Assembly: GCA_010015675.1 (NCBI GenBank)
Contig: ML976982.1
Coordinates: 1,346,172 to 1,410,171 of the forward strand
Length of the DNA: 64,000 bases
Direction of reading: 5' to 3'
From: Byssothecium circinans
Lineage: Eukaryota; Ascomycota; Dothideomycetes; Pleosporales; Massarinaceae
Positions 54,199 through 64,000 of this stretch are shown one piece after another (positions within the stretch are counted from its first letter, which is position 1; each line of letters starts with the position of its first letter). The notes under the pieces were generated by a model that worked only from the letters and a program-made list of their open reading frames with translations, was not told the DNA's origin and did no database searches. The position numbers and the translations under genes were made by a program.

Positions 54199-55917
54199 AT
54201 GAAGTTATGGAAATATAGCAGGAGAAAACGTGTTAGTAAAGAGTAATTTTGTTCTCAGATATAGTGTAGAAAAGAAAGGAAGGATTGTAACTGACATTGA
54301 TGCCTCGTGAACCTCTTCTAATTAGTTAGTTACGTACCGTCGCACATTTCCTTTCGCTTTTTCCAACCACTCTTTCTGTTACACCATCAACATGGCTGAA
54401 TAATGAAAGATTTGTCCCTTCACGTTCTATTGGAGAACTTCACGACTCATTGAGTTGAGGGTGCAGATTCGTTTCGATGACCTTGACGAAGGGATGGGGA
54501 AATTATAGATCTTTCTTTATCAATGACATCGGAAAAGTGGGAAAGAGAGCGGAGATTTCAATTTAAGTCTGGGACAGGGAGGGGGAGAATGGAGTGGTTG
54601 TTTAATAACGCGTTTAGGCTAAGAGATTGGTAGAATAGCGGAAGGGGGGAGGGAGTGGGTCTATACTAATGCAGGCTACGATGTATGCATTCAAAAAAAA
54701 TTCGTGTAGTTGCTTTGTCTGCCTCAGCTCAGTTGGTACTGCACACTGCACAGGATGCAGGTCTCTCATGCTACAGCGGACTTGAGGAATATCACGCACT
54801 TTTGTCTATTGGGTTTACAAAACGCAACGTCAATGCAGTAACGACGGACCGTCCAGTCGCAAAATCTATGTAATTAAATCCGAACTGGAAGTCTTTGTAA
54901 TCGGACCCGATCATCTTTTGCTTGACGGAGAATGGAGGGATGTTGGCGCCTGATGGGCAGGGCGCGATTGTGAATCCAGGTAAATAACGGGAAGATCGCA
55001 CTGTATTATCATTATGGTAAGTCTTGAAGGAATTAGTGCGCTAGAGCGGGTCCAGAATGAAAACCAAAGTGTTTGTAGTAGTTCTTAGCTTAGCGAGCGT
55101 GGTTTTAGCAAACTAGATGCTGGATGTGTGAATGAGCCAGACGTTCTCGGGTAGTTCGGCGGAAGGGTATCGAGGATCTTCGGTCTTTGGAGTATTTGGT
55201 GGATCGTCCGTCGTCTCGTCAAAACTCTCCGGCTTGGGGGCTATGCTTGAACGATGTAAACGGCTGCTATCGATCAACCATACCTAACGCGTATCTTATG
55301 GAGCAAGGAAAACATACACCTCTCTACAAAATCATTGAAGCACCCACAGACGAGTTGGGGGCTACATTTACCCATTCATGCCATCTGCGTCACCGCCGTT
55401 TGCCACTTCTGGTCTCTCCTCGCTCGTTTACATGTCCGTTCGTATCACTCGGAGAAGTCTTCGTCGCGCTGCACTGTCTTCACCATCCAACCTTATTGCC
55501 AGTTCATACCCTGCTCTCTTCCTGTCTCGCATATTCAACCGGTCTTCGCCCTCGACTGTCACCATAGGCGAACAGGGCTGCATCAGCTTTGCACAGCTGT
55601 TTTCGTGACACCGAAGTAAACCTGTGACACCGGGCAAATTTGGTGCTACTGGCGCGTCGTCCATGGCTTTGATTCTTTAATCAGACTGCGATTCAAGCTG
55701 GCCAGGCAAGATATTCCTCTACATGGTCGAAAAGGCCGTGAAATCATCCCGAATAAAGTCAGAGTCCGCCTCACACAACCGCAGGATACTAATGCATTGT
55801 GAAACCGCTTTTTGGTGTATAAGAGCGCCCCGTGAAAATGGATATACGGGTGCAGGAACGCGGAGGTTGAAGCCGAGTGCTTCCAGTGCGACAACACTTG
55901 AACACCGTCGTGGAGGG
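54199..55917. other. 1.7 kb intergenic, no gene seen
   Basis: No supported gene or RNA. Plus frames at 55187-55619 overlap in three phases without recognisable content. Confidence 0.5.
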
Positions 55918-56766
55918 CTAGTATAGCGCCTCGAGTCCGGTACTCGTCGTTGTCAGATCAGCTTCTACATGGACGGGAAAGTGATGACTTTCAAGAGAAG
56001 ACGAGGCAACAAGCGCGGAAGGTAATGGATGGAGTTTGGGTGATTGCGGTGTTGGAGACGCCGTGTATGCCGGTGTCGCATGGGATTGCTGGTTTTGCAA
56101 TGCAGATTTGATACTCGCCGACAGCGTGGATGTACGAGGCGTTGAAGGCAGAGTTGCAATCGGTCTGAAGGGGTACGACATCGCTTCTAGAGCTAGTTAA
56201 GTACCATAATAAATGAAGATTCCTCACTGTATCCACACCGGCACTTCGGTTCCGTCGAGGCGAACTCCCCTTTAGCTTCTACATGAGCGACGCCCCTCAA
56301 TATCTGCGCAGCAGCACCTCCCACGCTCCCAAAAACTGTTGGTTGGTTCAGAAGACGGTGAACAGACTGGCCGAACAGCTGGCATATTGCAGTCTCCCTG
56401 CGTAGCCGACCACAAATTCTCACGGCTTGCAGACCGTGGCTCTTGAAGAGCCCCCACATCAAATCGCGTATAATCTACGCATTGCCCATTATTTCGGAAG
56501 TTGTTCGGATTGTCTGTTTCGTGCACGATGAGCACTTGCGGTCTTTATACCTTCATCGCCCCGGGGTACAGTACCGCTCCATCATCTCCGTGAATCAAAA
56601 CATCGAGCTCGAGCAGTGTGATGTGGCGGCCATCTATCTGCACGCTGCGCCGCCGGATATCGTAATGGCGTAGCTTGTCTCATGGGCGAGTTTCGCTTGG
56701 CAGAGCGCAATGTTGGTCGGACTCCCAGTGACTTACGCCCAGTGTATGACTATGCCACGCATGCAT
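55918..56766 (-). CDS. candidate four-exon gene of unknown function
   Basis: Proposed exons: 56737-56766, 56551-56673, 56228-56474 and 55918-56183, all joining in phase with GT-AG introns of 63, 76 and 44 bases. The product would be 221 residues: MHAWHSHTLG, then RRRSVQIDGRHITLLELDVL, LIHGDDGAVLYPGAMK, a helical basic part (GLFKSHGLQAVRICGRLRR), VFGSVGGAAAQILRGVAH and a Ser/Thr/Pro-rich tail. A second frame across the last two exons is also open and cysteine-rich (QCVDYTRFDVGAL; DCNSAFNASYIHAVGEYQIC), so the frame is not settled. No known family in either reading. Confidence 0.35.
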
Positions 56767-58557
56767 CGCCCGACGAATTCATCATGTGCTGCGAAAGGAA
56801 AAAATAGCTTGAACCGCAACGTATCAAGCTCGGTTATGCCAATTCCACCAAACAGTTATCAGGCGTTTGGGGTGGCCATTGACCTCAAGATCTTAGTAGG
56901 ACGAAGTGAAAAATGTGTGAGAGAACTGGTGGCCCGATAGCTTCTAGGTTTTTTACCATAGCGTAGTGTTTCCTAACGCCAATTCCTTCCCTAGAACTAG
57001 CTCTTGCCTCCGAATTTGATCCGAAATTGGTGGCTTCTAGCAGATATCCTGCGGCTTAATTCTCGGTGTGTAGACATTCCCAGTGGCAGATATCGTAATC
57101 CGAACCTCATACCATAGTTGTCTTGATAGCCAGAGCGACGTCGCGAAGCAATGGCGTTTCTGCCCAGGTCTGGACGTCATCTTCCGCTTGCCGATGCGGA
57201 CTTGTGCCAGCTGTGCCATGTACCGCCATTCTGTATTAACAGTGCATTGTACGCGGGCTTTTCAAGTATGATCTGCCGAGTGGCTCCGTAACTTGTCCAT
57301 CGACTTGATCAAAATGTGGAGGTAGTTGAGTGAGAACAAGATGGTAGACGATCGGCTTACTGCACACCAATATAGGACTATATATCGGACTAGAACGGAT
57401 TTGGCCTAGTCGGTTGACTAAGCACGGTGAACCTGCAGAGATTGCCATCCAACCTTCTAGACAACCACTACATGACCTCAACCACTGCGCGCGTTGGACA
57501 TCCATGGCTGTAAGAGGACTCGTCACATGCTATCCGAACGGTTTTGTGACCGCCAGACGGAATATCGATGAAACCTCACTTCGTAGGTGTTCACTCGTTC
57601 TGTGCCTGGAAGTCCGGGGAAGAAACGGACACCGTCATCCAATCCACGCCTACCTGTGCCTCTCACGTACCGCTTACGTGATAATTTGCCCCCAGCTTGT
57701 CTCAGTATCAACAAGAGAGTTGTTGTATTTTCATAGGCAGTGAGCTATAAGGTCCGCCAGGCAACCCGCTCCTGCACTAGTCGCCATCTCCAATTGAGAA
57801 GGTTTGGTACCTGACGGACAGTCCAAGGCGCGGCAAGACACCGCCCACGGTGTGAGGACCGGCCCATCGTGTGGCATCCCTGCGATAAAATGCCGATGAC
57901 AGGCTCGCGGTAGAGATGACAGATCCGATGAGGAAAAGCGCAAGCGTCGAAGATTTTTACTTCTCAAGACGTACCTCCAGTAGTCTGCCATTTCTTTACA
58001 CTATGTGGACTGCCGACAACACTACATGAGCAAATCAACAAGCGGTCTCAAGGTCGAGGTCGGGTATCTTGCCAAAATGCACAGTTCGCCAGCCTTTCCA
58101 AGAGCATTGTCCAATGACATTCCGTAATGCAGGCACCGGAAATTGCACCATCCGAGTACGAACCGCATGTGCCTCTCATTGCTGAATAGGTATAAAGATG
58201 CTTCGTTTCTGCCTTCTCTTATCTGCCCCTTCTACAAGCATTCATAACAATCCTTTCTTTTTTCACATTCATTCTTTCCCCAGTCATTCTCTCTTCTCTT
58301 TTTGAGACCAGTGTCATTCTTTGTAACCATTCACATCACTGCCATTCCTTTCACTACAAAGGCGATCAAAGAGCCATCCTTCGTACTTTGTACCCTTCAA
58401 CTGTTCAGAACAAGACCTTTGTCGACTATCAACACTATATCTACAGTGGAACTGAGTTTCACGTTTCATCACGATACCCATCTACAGCCACAAGATTTGA
58501 CATCTTCAGCAACCTGAAATATCTTTACCACTTCCACATATCTTCACCACTTTCAAG
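56767..58557. promoter_or_regulatory. gene-poor stretch; promoter of secreted-protein gene
   Basis: Minus-strand fragments (57794-57991, MADYWR spliced to DATRWAGPHTVGGVLPRLGL in phase; 57120-57250) read protein-like, but I cannot build a gene. Near the right end a TATAAAG at 58191-58197 and a long CT-rich leader (58243-58310) precede the secreted-protein ATG at 58558 by about 360 bases. Confidence 0.4.
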
Positions 58558-59193
58558 ATGTTCTCCAAGGTCGCTGCTACTCTCGCCTTCGTCGGCGCCG
58601 TTGCCGGAACTTCCATCACGCCTCACGACGTCTATGGCTCCTCCATCGGTGTCCTAGGCTGCCACGTCAACACCAACCGCATTGCTTACTGGCCCTCTTT
58701 CCCCGGCTGCAACAACCTCTGCAAGAAGGTCACCGCCAACGGGCGCAGTGTTTACCTCCTCCACATCGACCAGTCCGGCAGTGCATACGACATCTCCTAC
58801 GATGCCTGGAACTACCTGAACGTCGGAGCATCTGCTAAGGCTCAACCCACTATGGGTGGTGGCATCAACGCTGTAATCGCCAATGCGCCTATGGACAAGT
58901 GCGCCGACTTGATCCTCACTCCCGACAAGAAGCTCCCCCTCTCTGCCGCCAACTCTATGCATACCTTCGCTGGCTGCGCAAAGGGTACTTGGCTCCGCGA
59001 CCACTCTGCGCTCTACAACGTGCTCAACCCCAACGCTTGCACGTTCGGTTACAACGAGGTCTGCAGCCTTGACTTGGCGGTTAGCAATCAGGCCAAGTGC
59101 CCGCATGTTCTCGGTGCGAACAATGCGCTCTCTGGTGTGCCGGTCAAGAACCTTGTTTACGGTACTGGCAAGGAGACTATTGCGCTACAATAG
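58558..59193 (+). CDS. small cysteine-rich secreted protein
   Basis: Single exon, 211 residues. Signal peptide MFSKVAATLAFVGAVAGTS, then a compact domain with about nine cysteines: GVLGCHVNTNRIAYWPSFPG, CNNLCKKVT, VYLLHIDQSGSAYDISYDAW, KCADLIL, LPLSAANSMHTFAGC, ACTFGYNEVCSLDL and KCPHVLG. The pattern recalls a widespread family of fungal secreted proteins of double-psi barrel appearance, but I cannot name it. Such proteins occur in cell walls and in host-interaction secretomes; no enzymatic motif is evident. A TATA box and long pyrimidine-rich leader suggest strong, regulated expression. Confidence 0.8.
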   Translation: MFSKVAATLAFVGAVAGTSITPHDVYGSSIGVLGCHVNTNRIAYWPSFPGCNNLCKKVTANGRSVYLLHIDQSGSAYDISYDAWNYLNVGASAKAQPTMGGGINAVIANAPMDKCADLILTPDKKLPLSAANSMHTFAGCAKGTWLRDHSALYNVLNPNACTFGYNEVCSLDLAVSNQAKCPHVLGANNALSGVPVKNLVYGTGKETIALQ

Positions 59194-60373
59194 GGGGATA
59201 CTGTGACGAGTGCTGGGGCGAAGGCGAAGCCAAGACCGACTGAATCGCGCATGGGGCTGTTGCTGTTCGCATTTGGATTCTTGCTGTACATATAGATAGC
59301 ATCGAGCGCGCTTTATGTTTTGCGCGCTCTGCTAGACCATATATTTTTCTCTTCAACAATATTTTTTTTCAATACCATATGAATACATCTTTCTATGTAA
59401 CCTGCCATAAGTGACGCGTCAAGTTGTAACTGGAGTCTAACAAAAAACAGTCAACGGAGTTGAGTACCTCGGCTACGGACTCTGGCACAGTGGCTTACTG
59501 TAAGATCAGCAATTTTTCCGTATCCTATCACGCTATTCGCACGTGGCGATCCTGGCTCTCGTTCGGGCGCTGGCGGGAAGTCCGGAGTATTAGTGTGATA
59601 ATATTTCCTGTTTTGGGCTAGCGCGTATATGTTCGGGGTTCGCTTGGAAGGCTCATTGTTGGTGGCCTTTGTACAGTGTGATGGAGCTTTGTGACTTTGC
59701 ATTCACTGGCAGACAAGGCGGTTGTTTATCGCGTCTTGTCTACGCTCAGTTGATGGAAATGAGGAAGCGCAGTGGACTTTATAAAGTGCTTGTATACCTG
59801 CGCTTGATTGACGATATGGAGAGAGGACTTTTATACAAAGCATATATCTCACTCCATATATTGATTGGGATTGAGAAGATAACTGTAGTCTTGAAAATGC
59901 TCGTCTGTCGCATGGTTGATAGGGAATTGCTCCATCTTCGCCGATTCAACGAGACAGATACCCGAGCGAACAATGAGTCTGCAATCTTTGAATGAAGCTT
60001 ATAAAAGAATAAGGCGCACATTCTTTATTTCTTTGCAGTCTTGCTGGATAAAGTTGGTTGCTCTTGGTTCACAGTTAGCCTAACATTTTATCAATAAACG
60101 ACACTCTGGGGAGGTATTAAGGCTTCGTAAAGAATGATGGAATTATCTAAGATCTTGCAAAATCAATTTACCTCAAATCACCGTTGGATATAGCGGTGAT
60201 GGCTCCTCGAGCATTGCGTCTCCTCTGCCATCTCCAACTTTAGTTATATAGTTCTCCCACCTCTCACAGCACTCTCTGCATACATTCGCGCCGAAAACAC
60301 CTTCCCTCGACCGTCTGCATTTGCAACTCCCTCGTCCCTTTCCCTTTTTTTCTTCAGAAAAGTGCTAACGACT
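59194..60373. other. intergenic, no gene seen
   Basis: 3' region of the secreted-protein gene and A/T-richer sequence. CT-rich tract at 60302-60356. No supported gene. Confidence 0.5.
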
Positions 60374-60775
60374 TTAGACGTAGTCTCCATCCCAATGCGC
60401 ACGGTATTTTACCGAAAACGTGACATCGACTTCAACGCTCCATAACCCATGATAAAGCCCGTAGCCATTGTATTCGCTAGCATACAATCTCTGCGGCGTA
60501 AAATTTACCCCCGATCCATCGCAGATCATTTCGTGGGGTCCTTCGCTGCTGGCCCGCTTGACATGAAGACAAATTGGCAAGCGTCGGACAGGAAACCTTG
60601 CGTGGTTAGAGAAGAAACAAAATTTAGGGACGTAGTCATGTGTATGTGCCGTTACATGAGCTTTGATAGGGTGCGGAGAGATGCTCGGTGCGTTTCGGTT
60701 CGGATTCGCTCATTGTGGGTTAGAATAGGGAAACGGGGATTGGTTTGGCTATAACGAGATTGGTGGGGTGTTCAG
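60374..60775 (-). CDS. candidate small gene, frame not settled
   Basis: The minus strand is open for about 134 codons from 60775 to TAA 60374, although only the last 68 have an ATG. The end reads like real protein (GSGVNFTPQRLYASEYNGYG, LWSVEVDVTFSVKY, RAHWDGDYV). A good intron lies inside at 60597-60655 (GTAACG donor, TTCTCTAAC branch, CAAG acceptor). Splicing it after an ATG at 60713 (MSESEPKRTEHLSAPYQSS) gives a 42-residue product in another frame. Which reading is used, or whether both frames belong to different transcripts, cannot be decided. Confidence 0.3.
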
Positions 60776-61429
60776 CGCGAGTGAGAAAGCGAAACATGAA
60801 ATGGATGGTTTGCAGAGTCTCATGATGTGCTCCAATCGGAATCGGTCGCTACGCATACTTGCTTCTTTGGTGACATTTCATTGAAGATATGTCAGTATGG
60901 TAGTGGAAGCACATGCTGGGTTTAGAAGAGTGTTGTCAGTTGATGTAAGGAATCGTAACAGTAGGTGGTGAACGTAGTAGTTCGCGCACTACTGGCACTT
61001 TAGAAATTCTGCATTCCATTTCTCATATTCCTGCTCTCTTAAGCTCCGTCTTGAAAGAGAGCAGTAGGACGACTGCTTCACATCTCCTGGCATCGCGGTC
61101 GAGATCACGGCTTTAAATGACTTTCGAATCTTATTAAGCGTTTGAGTTCCACGTTCTTGTTCACAGGGACTTCACTTTCGCTTAATGAAGAGCATGTGAA
61201 ATCTGGGGTTGATATGCGACGTAGAGAGATAGGTGCATTTGTGTGACGCGTTCTTCGTAGGAGTTGTCTTGTGATCAAAGAGAGTATCCTGGGACGATTA
61301 TCCAAAACAATGCTGTTGCGTCCTCCTTGACCACATCCAGGCATGTAAATTCTTATCTACATTCGGTTAGGCTCGTTCGACGAACGATCGGCGTATAATA
61401 CTATAATCCAGAGTTTCTTCCAGCATCAA
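60776..61429. other. intergenic, no gene seen
   Basis: No coding frame, repeat or RNA gene recognised. Confidence 0.5.
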
Positions 61430-63032
61430 TCAGAGTTTGAAGTTAAATCCGCGATCTTTTAACTGTGCCTCGAACAAGCTCGGGGGTTCAACAAAGCTAC
61501 CGTACTCCCCAGTGCTGTTCGTTTCCTCCCCCACCTTTGTAGACTTCGGCCCAACGCATCCAAAGCAATAGTTTTGGCCCAACGGAGGGTCCTGAATGAT
61601 GACTTTCGAAGAGTTCGAGTTCCACGACACGGCTATCACATGTTAGCAACCAACACGACATCTGGAGTCAGGTCGAAGACTTGCCGTTATTCACAGTCCA
61701 CCCATGTCCGCTCCCGGCGCCACCCCGGTTTCTATAAACCACGGCTGCAACCTTACTACCCTCATTCAAAAACCCATGCGCCCATCTCTGATGCGGCTCG
61801 ATACTCTCGACTGGCTGCTGGGCCTCATACCCAATACACGCATTCGGTCCTGGCGTCAAGCTCTGCGTCGCAATACTATAGCTCCTTGCCTCCTTCGTGC
61901 CCAAAGTCCTGCAATTATGCACTAAAACCTGCGTCCCATCCATAGCGATATCTAGCGCATATCCCTTGTCATTATCAGTATCCCCATCACGGTTCATAGT
62001 CACGGTTGTGATCGTGATCCGAGAGGCGGACTTTTCGATGTCGATCTGGTTGTTGAAGCCGGTGAGATCGAGGTTACGGACCCAGGAATCAGTCGTCCAG
62101 GACGGGATACTGATAGCGGGGGAGGAACATGTAGTGTCGCCGAGGACTCGTCCGGAACAGGTCGGGTTCACACGCATGCTGAGATTCTCGATACCCATCT
62201 CGGAGGAATGCGCTGGTGGCGTGTAGGGCGTTAATTGTATCGGCGACATGAGGCCATTGGCTGCATTCAAGGAGTCTGTCAGTGGGATGTTGAGCGAGAT
62301 GGCTTTGCCGTTTATGCTTTTGATACGGCGCGGTTGTTGTACGAGATCTCCTATCTAAAGAGTGTGTCAATGCGACTGTAAACAAGGTTCGCGGGTGAGG
62401 AGCTGGAGGGAGCATACTTTCAACCACGTAAAGTCCCGTTCAAACCCATCTTCCTTCTTATGAGCCCGCATACCCATAGCATCGACCCATTTCTGAGTAA
62501 CCCCTCTCTCTACGTACACTTCCATTCCGACCTCCAGTCCCTTTATGTCAGTAACGTGCACCGTATCCGTCCCAGCGGGAACATAATTATCTGTAATCTT
62601 GACGCTCTCTCCTATCTTTTCTTTCCTAGATGATTTACCCAGCGTTATGGCACTCTTGCTCGCGTCCTTAAGAGTCAAGATAGTTTTCCCGACTCCTGCT
62701 CCCCGCAGGATAGTTCCATTCTTGATGAGGAGGTCAGACGAGAGCGCGTATGTGCCTGCCTTGAGTGCAACGACCCCGCCGCCGGATGCGAAGACTTCAT
62801 CGAGTGCGGCCTGGATGGCAAGTGATTGAGACCCGGAGCCGGGACTCAATGTTTTTTTTGCTTGCGTGGATAGGGAGGGGAGGGCTATTTCAGATTGGTG
62901 ATAGCCGGCGTAGGAGAAATCGGGAAGTTTGTCGCCGTTAGACGTCCAGGCCTTTTTGTATTCGATTGTTTTCGCGGAGAGTGCTGGTGACAAGGATAGA
63001 GAAAGGAGGAAGAAGGGGATTTGGACGAACAT
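61430..63032 (-). CDS. secreted beta-helix polysaccharide-active protein
   Basis: Three exons: 62418-63032, 61685-62354, 61430-61632; phases 0 and 1; 495 residues. Signal peptide MFVQIPFFLLSLSLSPALSA; mature start with GDKLPDFSYAGYHQSE. Then the pectate-lyase-superfamily type helix start: IQAALDEVFASGGGVVALKA, ILRGAGVGKTILTL, and later rungs (GIENLSMRV, DLTGFNNQIDIEKS, ISIPSW). The C-terminus is about 65 residues after the last splice and ends DRGFNFKL. Right-handed beta-helix proteins with this start act on acidic plant or algal polysaccharides as lyases or hydrolases; the exact activity is not clear. The second intron has a GC donor (G|GCAAGT) and AG end. Confidence 0.82.
61633..61684 (-). 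other. GC-AG intron
   Basis: 52-base intron whose donor is GCAAGT rather than GTAAGT, with TTGCTAAC as branch and GATAG as acceptor. Apart from the second base, the donor fits the consensus perfectly, the usual compensation in GC-AG introns, and the join (AAC G|CC GTG) restores the reading frame. Confidence 0.8.
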
Positions 63033-64000
63033 GGTGGAAGATAGGTCTGCGTAATTGTAGGTGAGAAGAGATGCTGAGACGGTGCGAGAAGATACCGTTT
63101 ATTTGTATGTCCAAGATTCTTTCTCATTCTTGACAGACTAGGAGGAAACCGTATATTTATTGGTATCAATGTAAAAGTGCGAATTTTCGTCCTCTTTAGG
63201 TGGCGATCCATGTGAAGCCATCAGCCGCAAGTCTCAGCCTTGTGCCCCGTATGCACCTGCGATCCAATGACCACTCTAGCTTTGCTGACTGAAGCCTACT
63301 TTAGATTAAGTAGAGTCCGGGCTTCGGGAATCGCAGCATTGTTTGCATGCTCAAGTTGCCCTGAAATGACGTTCTACTTTTTTCAGCTCTTAAAATATAA
63401 GCAGCGGCTGAGATGGAGCAGTCATCTCGCGGTAACCAATTTCGGAAATAACTTGGTCTATCGAACCTTGTGTAGACTATATCATATCATGGCACTTGGA
63501 TAGCGCATCCAAATGGCTGAATCTGCGTGCTAGTGAAGGCTCCGTGCTTCGTTATGCACAGTGTAGAGAACTCTCACAGTTAAGGTGGCGTCGGTGCAAC
63601 ACACATCATTAATTCATCGCCAACGCTCTGTAATGCGTGTGAGACTTGGAGAATACCTGGAGATGAGTTTCCATGGTATTAATCGTCTATTTGCCTTCAT
63701 TAGCTACATGTATGGTATGGGCAGCCTTCGTTCTTCCTCTTCGTTGGTGGTGTTCGATTTGACCGAGAGTTCTGTCGACCGACCGAGTTTGCCACTATCA
63801 AGTTTTCACCTTTACAACTAATGATACTTTTGCTCTAAAGATTAATCATTTCCCTTTATTCTCCCTTCCGTCGTTATTGTTACTATAGTCCAGTGCATGT
63901 ATTCCAAGATGATTACCAATTGCGCGCAGAGCGATCGACTCAAATCAAGGTCACGAGCTGTTCATCACCAAAGAGCTAGGACCTGTATAAGATGATTGCT
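63033..64000. other. promoter of beta-helix gene and unassigned right edge
   Basis: The first part is the upstream region of the minus-strand beta-helix gene. The rest shows only short frames (63240-63503, 63585-63821 plus) without recognisable content. A gene starting beyond the right edge cannot be excluded. Confidence 0.5.

Noticed and set aside
57040..57991. multi-exon minus gene beginning MADYWR-DATRWAG
   Set aside because: First two exons join in phase, but later segments need weak donors and soon hit stops; not enough for a model.
58654..59106. 150-codon minus ORF under the secreted-protein gene
   Set aside because: Antisense shadow; the plus strand has a signal peptide and cysteine pattern.
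1..64000. biosynthetic cluster, CRISPR array, rRNA or operon
   Set aside because: No polyketide synthase, peptide synthetase or terpene enzyme, no regular repeat-spacer pattern, no rRNA-like conserved stretch; genes are individually promoted and mixed in function.

Overview
The window looks like nuclear DNA of a filamentous ascomycete (Pezizomycotina; a Dothideomycete of Pleosporales type is my best guess from the gene set, not proven). Reasons: introns of about 45-75 nt with GT-AG ends and CTAAC/CTGAC-like branch sites, pyrimidine-rich leaders, fungal families (Zn2Cys6 regulator, OCH1-type GT32, AIM9-like kinase, secreted beta-helix enzymes), and a transposase relic in which every internal stop is TAG, as repeat-induced point mutation (RIP) would leave. 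I see no rRNA, tRNA, CRISPR or operon. Exon limits were read by eye from splice signals and frame; a model whose exons all join in phase is more reliable.

Layout. 0-5.3 kb is accessory: a RIP-degraded pogo/Fot1-type transposase cut by the left edge, the tail of a lost gene, and three tandem paralogues of an unrecognised small family sharing an intron position and, for two copies, promoter blocks. 5.8-14.4 kb is a conserved block: bestrophin-like channel (-), PEX11-like protein (+), secreted pectate lyase (+), GEP4 (-), SmD3 (+), adaptin-binding p34-like protein (+). 16.4-27.8 kb: SET protein (+), ER-type membrane protein (+), Zn2Cys6 factor with its zinc cluster split over three exons (+), MPP alpha (-), Dma/CHFR FHA-RING ligase (+). 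30.3-37.5 kb, all minus: GNAT-ankyrin protein with an in-frame TAG, four-exon AIM9-like APH protein, cysteine-rich fungal protein. 38.7-51.3 kb, all plus: Mpv17/PMP22-type protein with an RPGD repeat tail, SprT-like/BTB protein whose active-site Glu is His, PGAP4-like glycosyltransferase, conserved unknown, OCH1-like mannosyltransferase. 52.5-64 kb is sparse: two low-complexity ORFs, poorly resolved coding-like stretches, a small cysteine-rich secreted protein (+), and a secreted beta-helix protein containing a GC-AG intron (-).

The genes are mostly independent housekeeping genes (mitochondrial import and cardiolipin synthesis, splicing, peroxisomes, glycosylation) plus secreted plant-polysaccharide enzymes. 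Candidates for something undescribed are the tandem family at 1.7-5.3 kb, the HHMIH SprT-BTB protein, the GNAT-ankyrin gene and the unresolved small loci at 37.9-38.6, 55.9-56.8 and 60.4-60.8 kb.
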